A DNA stretch of 11,910 nt from an uncultured Chloroflexota bacterium (GTDB lineage Bacteria > Chloroflexota > Anaerolineae > Anaerolineales > Anaerolineaceae), in the NCBI GenBank assembly GCA_902795255.1, contig CADBKS010000102.1:1473-13382 (forward strand), in the 5' to 3' direction. This document shows, piece after piece, positions 7,046 through 11,910 of the stretch (position 1 is the stretch's first letter; every line of letters begins with the position of its first letter). Made by a program: the position numbers and the translations under genes. The notes beneath the pieces were generated by a model. That model was not told where the DNA came from. It worked only from the letters and a program-made list of their open reading frames with translations, and did not search any database.

Positions 7046-8464
7046 TCAATCATGGACAGACCGCGCGTTCTCAATAAACGCCTTCATTTTCTCATAGCTC
7101 TTGCCTGTCTCTCCGTCCTCGACACCCGAGGAGACGTCGACCGCGAACGGACGAACCTTGCGGACAGCGTCGGCGACATTGTCCGGGCTGAGGCCCCCCG
7201 CAAGGAAGAACGGGCGCTCCGGCAGGCGGTCGTTCAGGTAATTCCAGTTGAACGTGCGCCCGCTCCCGCGTCCCGCGTCAAAGAGCATGAAATCTGCCGA
7301 CGGAAAGCGTACCTCTGCGGAGGAAGCGTCCTTCATGACCACTGCCTTGATGACGCGCTTTCCTGTTGCGCTGCGGATCCGGCCGGCTACATCGTCCGTC
7401 TCATGGCCGTGGAGCTGCGCCAGATCAATGATGCCGCGCCGCAGAAGGTCGATGACAACGTTCTCATCCTCATCGACAAAGACGCCCACCGCCTTGATGC
7501 CCGGGTCGAGCTTTGCCTTCAGCGCAGCCGCCTTTTCCGCGGTAATGCGATGACGTGTATTGGCGAAAACAAAACCGGCATAATCCGGCTTCAGTTCATT
7601 TACAAGCTTTATGTCATTGTCACTCATGAGCCCGCAGATTTTGACCTTCACAGGTCTCCCTGAAAGCTCCATCAGGCGCCGTCCCTTGTTTCGCGCCCGC
7701 ATCAGCGTCTCTCCGACGAGAACTGCGTCCGCGCGCATCGCCTCGGCACTCCTTATGTCGTCTCGGCCCTTGACGCCGCTCTCGGAAATGAAGATCGTTC
7801 CCTCCGGAACGAGGTTCCTAAGCTCCCCCGCGTGCCTGGTATCGACCGTAAAGTCCTTCAGGTTCCGGTTGTTGACCCCGATGATCCGCGCGCCCGCGTC
7901 AGCGGCCATACGGATTTCCTCCGCATTATGCGCCTCGAAGATCGCCGAGAGCCCGAGGCTGTCGGCCAGCTGCCGGAAGTCCCGGAGCTGCACGGGATCA
8001 AGAATCGAGCAGATGAGGAGGACCGCGTCGGCGCCGATCGCCTTCGCCTCCCGGATCATGTACTCATCGACCGTAAAATCCTTGCGCAGGATCGGAATGT
8101 CCGTCACGCGCCTGATCTCCGTCAGGTACCTGTTGCTGCCCTTGAACCAGTACGGCTCAGTCAGACAGGAAATGCAGGACGCGCCCGCGTTGTCGTAGTC
8201 CTGCGCGATCTCCGTATACGGGAAATACGGAGCAATCAGTCCCTTTGAGGGACTGGCCTTCTTTACCTCGCAGATAAATGAGAGGCCCGGCGCCCTCAGG
8301 GCTTTCTCGAACGCGAACGGCTCCATCGTGGACACGCCGCCCGGAATGTCCCGCCGCCGGAGGACCGGAACGCCTCCGGCCGCCTGCGACGGGTCCGGGC
8401 AGGTCCGCTTTGCCTCCGCGACCCGCTCTCTCGTCTTCTCTGCTATTTCATCCAGAATTGTCAT
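7046..8464 (-). CDS. trpCF: Bifunctional indole-3-glycerol-phosphate synthase / phosphoribosylanthranilate isomerase (TrpC-TrpF fusion)
   Basis: A 472-residue cytosolic fusion of two tryptophan-pathway TIM barrels. The TrpF half isomerises phosphoribosylanthranilate to CdRP; the TrpC half closes the indole ring to give indole-3-glycerol phosphate. TrpC, about residues 1-265, shows FICEVKKASPSKG (catalytic Glu66 and Lys68), ILRKDF (Lys128), FEAHN (Glu178), IGVNNRNL (195-202) and SESG (227-230). TrpF, about 272-472, shows VKICG (general base Cys277), LAQLHGHE (348-355), the acid Asp396 in FDAGRGSGRTFNW, LAGGLSPDNV and DVSSGVEDG. The linker is only a few residues. The ATG at 8462-8464 follows GAGGA by five bases and sits 8 nt after the trpD stop; the open frame upstream of it lies inside trpD and encodes no TrpC sequence. 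The TrpC-then-TrpF order is that of E. coli; many Bacillota keep the genes separate. Both active sites look complete. Confidence 0.95.
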   Translation of the reverse strand: MTILDEIAEKTRERVAEAKRTCPDPSQAAGGVPVLRRRDIPGGVSTMEPFAFEKALRAPGLSFICEVKKASPSKGLIAPYFPYTEIAQDYDNAGASCISCLTEPYWFKGSNRYLTEIRRVTDIPILRKDFTVDEYMIREAKAIGADAVLLICSILDPVQLRDFRQLADSLGLSAIFEAHNAEEIRMAADAGARIIGVNNRNLKDFTVDTRHAGELRNLVPEGTIFISESGVKGRDDIRSAEAMRADAVLVGETLMRARNKGRRLMELSGRPVKVKICGLMSDNDIKLVNELKPDYAGFVFANTRHRITAEKAAALKAKLDPGIKAVGVFVDEDENVVIDLLRRGIIDLAQLHGHETDDVAGRIRSATGKRVIKAVVMKDASSAEVRFPSADFMLFDAGRGSGRTFNWNYLNDRLPERPFFLAGGLSPDNVADAVRKVRPFAVDVSSGVEDGETGKSYEKMKAFIENARSVHD

Positions 8465-8472
8465 ATCATTCC

Positions 8473-9483
8473 TCACTGGTTTGTCGCGGAAATGAACTGA
8501 TCCATCTTCTCGAACGCGGCGCCGCAGTCGATGGTATGCGCGGCGAGCTCCACGCCCTCCTTGATGGAATTTTCCTTTCCGGCCATGTAGAGCGCGGCTC
8601 CCGCATTGATGAGGACCGCGTCTCTCTTCGGGCCGCGGTCCCTGCCGGAGAGAATCCGCCGGCAGATCTCCGCATTTTCCTTTGCCGTCCCGCCGGTCAG
8701 GTCCTCCTTCCGGCAGCGCACAAGGCCGAAGTCCTCGGGCTTTATCGTATAGTTCTTGATCCAGCCGTCCCTGACCTCGCACACCGTCGTCGGCGCGCTC
8801 ATCGAGATCTCATCCATCGAGTCCTGTCCGTAGACGACAAGGGCCCGCTTTACGCCGAGATTGCTCAGGACCTGTCCGAGCGGCCTGCACAGGGATTCGT
8901 CGTAGACACCCATCAGCTCCATCGTCGCGCCGGCGGGGTTTGCGAGCGGTCCCAGAAAATCAAAGACCGTGCGGATGCCGAGCTCCTTACGGACCGGTCC
9001 CACATACTTCATCGCGATGTGGTAGTTCTGCGCGAACAGAAAGATCATGCCGATCTCCTTCAGAACCTGCGACGCCCGGTCCGGGTCAAGGCGTATGTTT
9101 ACGCCGAGAGCCTCATACATATCGGCCGCCCCGGCCTTTGAATGCGAGGCACGGCTTCCGTGCTTTGCGACCGGCACGCCGGCCGCCGCGATCACAAGGG
9201 CCGCCGTCGAGGAAATATTGAAGGAATTTGACTTGTCACCGCCGGTTCCGATAATCTCGAGGACATCCTCGTCATTCAGGAACTTCACGCAGTGGTCCCG
9301 CATCGCCTCCGCGGACCCCGTGATTTCTCCGACCGTCTCTCCCTTGATCGCAAGTGCCGTGAGGTAGGCCGCCTTTTCGACCTCACTCACCGTGTTGTCC
9401 ATGATCTCATTCATGACAGCCTTCGCCATGTCATGTCCGATATCCCGCCTCTCCGCAAGAGTTCGGATTGCTTCTCTGATCAC
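8473..9483 (-). CDS. trpD: Anthranilate phosphoribosyltransferase
   Basis: Transfers the phosphoribosyl group from PRPP to anthranilate, the second committed step of tryptophan synthesis. It has 336 residues, the normal length for a stand-alone TrpD not fused to TrpG. It shows GTGGD (79-83) with SNSFNISS for PRPP/metal binding, KHGSRA (107-112) for anthranilate binding, a GPLANP segment, and a DSMDEIS segment in place of the common DGLDE, which keeps the metal-binding Asp-Glu pair. The start is a GTG at 9481-9483 directly abutting the aspS stop TAA (zero spacing); the protein start IREAIRTLAERRDIGHDMA fits TrpD, and the next in-frame Met would cut into the first helix. The likely ribosome binding site AAGGAAG lies within the end of aspS, about 10 nt upstream, so translation is probably coupled to aspS. 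Its product feeds the downstream trpCF. Confidence 0.95.
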   Translation of the reverse strand: MIREAIRTLAERRDIGHDMAKAVMNEIMDNTVSEVEKAAYLTALAIKGETVGEITGSAEAMRDHCVKFLNDEDVLEIIGTGGDKSNSFNISSTAALVIAAAGVPVAKHGSRASHSKAGAADMYEALGVNIRLDPDRASQVLKEIGMIFLFAQNYHIAMKYVGPVRKELGIRTVFDFLGPLANPAGATMELMGVYDESLCRPLGQVLSNLGVKRALVVYGQDSMDEISMSAPTTVCEVRDGWIKNYTIKPEDFGLVRCRKEDLTGGTAKENAEICRRILSGRDRGPKRDAVLINAGAALYMAGKENSIKEGVELAAHTIDCGAAFEKMDQFISATNQ

Positions 9484-11343
9484 TTATGAATCGCTTCCTT
9501 TCGGGTCCGCGTCTTCTCTGACGTCTGTCTTCAGGGACAGCTCCTCAAGCTGCTTCGGATCGACCGCCGACGGCGCGTCCATCATGAGGTCTGACGCATC
9601 CTTTACCTTCGGGAATGCGATGACGTCACGGATCGAATCAGAGCCCGAGAAGAGCATGATCATACGGTCAAGACCGTACGCGAGACCGGCGTGAGGCGGT
9701 ACTCCGTACTTGAATGCGGTCAGAAGGAACCCGAACTGCTCCTGGGCCCGCTCCGGCGTAAAGCCGAGGACCTCAAGCATCTTCTCCTGAACATCGTCCA
9801 TATGGATACGGATCGAGCCGCCGCCCATCTCAACACCGTTCAGCACGATGTCGTACGCCTGCGCGCGGACAGAGCCCGGATCGCTGTCGATATTCTTCCA
9901 GTCATCCTCATTCGGCATCGTGAACGGATGATGCATCGCAAGGAATCTTCCCTCCTCGTCAGACCACTCAAGAAGCGGGAAGTCAACGACCCACACAAAG
10001 CGGAACTCATTGTGGTCAATAAGGCCGAGCTCCTCGCCCAGATGAAGTCTCAGGGCGCCGAGAGAAGCGCAGACGACCTTGAATTTATCTGCGGCAAAGA
10101 GAAGAAGGTCACCCTTCTCTCCTCCCATGGCACGGATCAGCGCGCTCATCTCATCCTCCGTCATGAACTTTGCGAAGGAGGACTTGACTGTCCCGTCTGA
10201 TTTCAGCTGCACATAGGCGAGGCCCCTTGCGCCGTACGTCTTCGCGATCTCCGTGAGCTTGTCGATCTGCTTTCTGCCCATATCGCCGCTGCCCTTGACG
10301 TTGAGACCGCGGACGACGCCGCCATTTTCCAGTGCGTTCGTGAACACGCCGAAGCCGCAGCCCCTGACCGTATCAGAGACATCGATGATCTTCATGCCGA
10401 AGCGGAGGTCCGGCTTGTCAGAGCCGTAGAAGTCCATCGCGTCCTGCCATGTAATCCGGCCGATGCCGTGCGCCTCAAGCTCCTCGTGGGCCTTCTCGAT
10501 TCCCTTGATCAGGTCCTCCGGGAATTCAAGCTCGCGCATCTTTGCCGGCATTTTTCCCGTGAGGTATGTGAGCAGGCGCGTATTGATGTCGATCACATCG
10601 TCCTGATCGACAAATGAAAGCTCCATGTCGACCTGTGTGAATTCCGGCTGACGGTCAGCGCGCAGGTCCTCATCGCGGTAGCATCTCGCGATCTGATAGT
10701 ACCGGTCCATGCCGGAGCACATAAGAAGCTGCTTTAAGAGCTGCGGGCTCTGCGGAAGCGCGTAGAACTCGCCCGGATGCACGCGGCTCGGGACCAGATA
10801 ATCTCTCGCGCCCTCGGGAGTCGACTTGATCAGCGTCGGCGTCTCGATGTCGAGGAATCCCTCCCCCGAGAGGAACCGACGGATCATCTCGACGACGGCC
10901 GCGCGGAACATGATCTTGTGCTGCAGCTCCGGACGGCGAAGATCAAGATACCGATAGCGGAGTCTTAAGTCCTCTCTTGTGTCAATGCCGTTCTGAATGA
11001 GGAACGGCGGCGTCTGTGCCTCGGAGAGAACGCGGAGCTCCGTCGGAGAAACCTCGATCGTTCCTGTCTTCATGTGCGGATTGACCGCGCTGCGCCTCCG
11101 GACCGTTCCGACGACTGCGATCGCGGACTCAGGCTTTAAGGACCCCCATCTCTTGTCCGCTCCCTCTGATTCTGTCACGATCTGAATAATGCCTGATCTG
11201 TCCCGGAGATCAACGAAGACGATACCGCCCTTGTTTCTGCATTTCGCGACCCATCCCATCAGGGTCACCGTCTTTCCGATATATTCTTCCGTGATCTCGG
11301 CGCACCGTGCGGTGCGCTTCAGACCTTTCATGGATTCTGCCAT
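9484..11343 (-). CDS. aspS: Aspartyl-tRNA synthetase
   Basis: Class IIb synthetase that charges tRNA-Asp (or, if non-discriminating, also tRNA-Asn; this cannot be decided here). It has 619 residues, the bacterial type with a GAD insertion. It starts with an OB-fold anticodon-binding domain (about 15-110; GWVAKCRNKGGIVFVDLRD), then the catalytic core with RYRYLDLRR, QSPQLLKQLL (198-207), motif 2 RDEDLRADRQPEFTQVDME (about 223-241), the GAD insert at roughly 290-430, and motif 3 GLAYGLDRM near residue 555. The C-terminal ASDLMMDAPSAV is typical, followed by a short charged tail. The ATG at 11341-11343 is preceded by GAGG eight bases upstream; an ATG four codons later is possible but less well placed. 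It follows hisS by 27 nt, the usual Bacillota hisS-aspS pair, and directly abuts trpD. Confidence 0.97.
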   Translation of the reverse strand: MAESMKGLKRTARCAEITEEYIGKTVTLMGWVAKCRNKGGIVFVDLRDRSGIIQIVTESEGADKRWGSLKPESAIAVVGTVRRRSAVNPHMKTGTIEVSPTELRVLSEAQTPPFLIQNGIDTREDLRLRYRYLDLRRPELQHKIMFRAAVVEMIRRFLSGEGFLDIETPTLIKSTPEGARDYLVPSRVHPGEFYALPQSPQLLKQLLMCSGMDRYYQIARCYRDEDLRADRQPEFTQVDMELSFVDQDDVIDINTRLLTYLTGKMPAKMRELEFPEDLIKGIEKAHEELEAHGIGRITWQDAMDFYGSDKPDLRFGMKIIDVSDTVRGCGFGVFTNALENGGVVRGLNVKGSGDMGRKQIDKLTEIAKTYGARGLAYVQLKSDGTVKSSFAKFMTEDEMSALIRAMGGEKGDLLLFAADKFKVVCASLGALRLHLGEELGLIDHNEFRFVWVVDFPLLEWSDEEGRFLAMHHPFTMPNEDDWKNIDSDPGSVRAQAYDIVLNGVEMGGGSIRIHMDDVQEKMLEVLGFTPERAQEQFGFLLTAFKYGVPPHAGLAYGLDRMIMLFSGSDSIRDVIAFPKVKDASDLMMDAPSAVDPKQLEELSLKTDVREDADPKGSDS

Positions 11344-11370
11344 TACTTCTTCCTCTTCTCCTAAGTATTA

Positions 11371-11910
11371 TCAGCGGTTGAAAAATTCACGGATATCTGT
11401 GTACCCGTTCTCCTCCAGCTGCTCCTTCTGGAACTTTTTATTTTTCTTCATGAGTGAGATATCGACTGTCTTGCCCTCCGCGCGAAGCTTCATCGCCTCC
11501 TCAAAGATCGGGGCGAGCTTCTCGGACGGCATCTTCTTCTCGACGAGGAACGCCGTCTTCTCACTTGCTCCCGGAACCTTGAACTTCCGCTCAAGAAGCA
11601 GCATAATGATGCGCTCGAAGCCGATCGAGAAGCCGACGGCCGGCGTCTTCTGACCCGTGAACTTGCCGATCATCTCATCGTAGCGGCCGCCTCCGCCGAC
11701 GGATCCGCCGTACTCATCCATGGAGATCTCGAAGATCGGTCCCGTGTAATAGCTCATGCCGCGGACGAGTGTCGGATCATATTTCAGGCGGAAATCAGTC
11801 GTCTTGACGGCCTCAACCGCGGAAATGATCGTCGGAAGCGGGCTTCCGACCTCGTCCATGAATGCCTTCTGCGCGTCCGTGAGCGGGCACTTCACATCGC
11901 GGATCGGTCC
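11371..11910 (-). CDS. hisS: Histidyl-tRNA synthetase (partial, N-terminus beyond window edge)
   Basis: The last 179 residues of a class II histidyl-tRNA synthetase. The visible part covers the end of the catalytic core: the histidine-binding segment LVRGMSYYTGPIFEI, the GGGGRYDEM segment and motif 3 PAVGFSIGFERI. A short anticodon-binding domain follows and ends in KNKKFQKEQLEENGY. In better-known HisRS the first motif reads GLDYYT; here Asp is replaced by Ser and the C-terminal domain is shorter. As far as I recall, both traits are shared by a group of clostridial HisRS and are not damage. The frame is open to the window edge, so the start is outside. It is probably the first gene of the hisS-aspS-trpD-trpCF unit. 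Any T-box or other leader would lie upstream, out of view. Confidence 0.93.
   Translation of the reverse strand, partial: GPIRDVKCPLTDAQKAFMDEVGSPLPTIISAVEAVKTTDFRLKYDPTLVRGMSYYTGPIFEISMDEYGGSVGGGGRYDEMIGKFTGQKTPAVGFSIGFERIIMLLLERKFKVPGASEKTAFLVEKKMPSEKLAPIFEEAMKLRAEGKTVDISLMKKNKKFQKEQLEENGYTDIREFFNR

Noticed and set aside
7000..7053. A 17-codon frame on the minus strand starting with an ATG that overlaps the trpCF stop, a possible start of trpB.
   Set aside because: The short peptide does not match the TrpB start, there is no ribosome binding site, and the frame stops at once. A loosely TrpB-like PEALI in another frame is too short to support a call.
8465..8782. Open frame extending the trpCF reading frame upstream.
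   Set aside because: It lies inside trpD, encodes Arg/Gly-rich sequence without TrpC similarity, and the ATG at 8464 has a good ribosome binding site.
11371..11910. HisRS motif GMSYYTG instead of GLDYYT and a short C-terminal domain as a sign of a decayed or moonlighting paralogue.
   Set aside because: As far as I recall, both traits occur in a normal clostridial HisRS group, and the aspS neighbour supports a housekeeping role.

Overview
The window is Gram-positive, Bacillota/Clostridia-like DNA. Every recognisable gene lies on the minus strand, so transcription runs from high to low coordinates. The taxonomic guess rests on strong purine-rich ribosome binding sites, the hisS-aspS gene pair, a clostridial-type HisRS, a CcpA-like operator and Bacillus/Clostridium-style iol genes.

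In transcription order the right half (11910 to 7046, roughly 58-60% G+C in sampled blocks) holds the C-terminal part of histidyl-tRNA synthetase, a complete aspartyl-tRNA synthetase, a complete anthranilate phosphoribosyltransferase (trpD) and a fused indole-3-glycerol-phosphate synthase/phosphoribosylanthranilate isomerase (trpCF). These sit 0 to 27 nt apart and look like one transcription unit. TrpD and TrpCF together carry out three consecutive steps from anthranilate to indole-3-glycerol phosphate. trpE, trpG, trpB and trpA are not in view.

A short AT-rich insert (about 6540-6955, about 38% G+C) carries an internal piece of a family 2 glycosyltransferase, broken at both ends. It abuts, inside an open reading frame, an ABC transporter ATPase that has lost its N-terminal nucleotide-binding domain.

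The left half (6546 to 1, roughly 52-57% G+C) holds that truncated ATPase and two permeases of a BmpA/NupOPQ-type (nucleoside-like) ABC importer, closed by a strong intrinsic terminator. A control region follows with candidate promoters and a perfect match to the cre (CcpA operator) consensus. It precedes a myo-inositol catabolic operon, iolG-iolD-iolE (iolE cut by the window edge). IolG oxidises myo-inositol to scyllo-inosose, IolE dehydrates it and IolD opens the ring. iolD is broken by an internal deletion that removes about 45-60 codons and shifts the frame, so the pathway as read here is interrupted.

I see no phage, CRISPR, transposase or defence system, and no convincing new biological system. 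The notable features are the breakpoints: the iolD deletion, the ATPase/glycosyltransferase junction, the glycosyltransferase/trp junction, and a change in base and codon use between the halves. Together they suggest either a rearranged genome or, at least as likely, a chimeric or error-containing (for example metagenomic) assembly.
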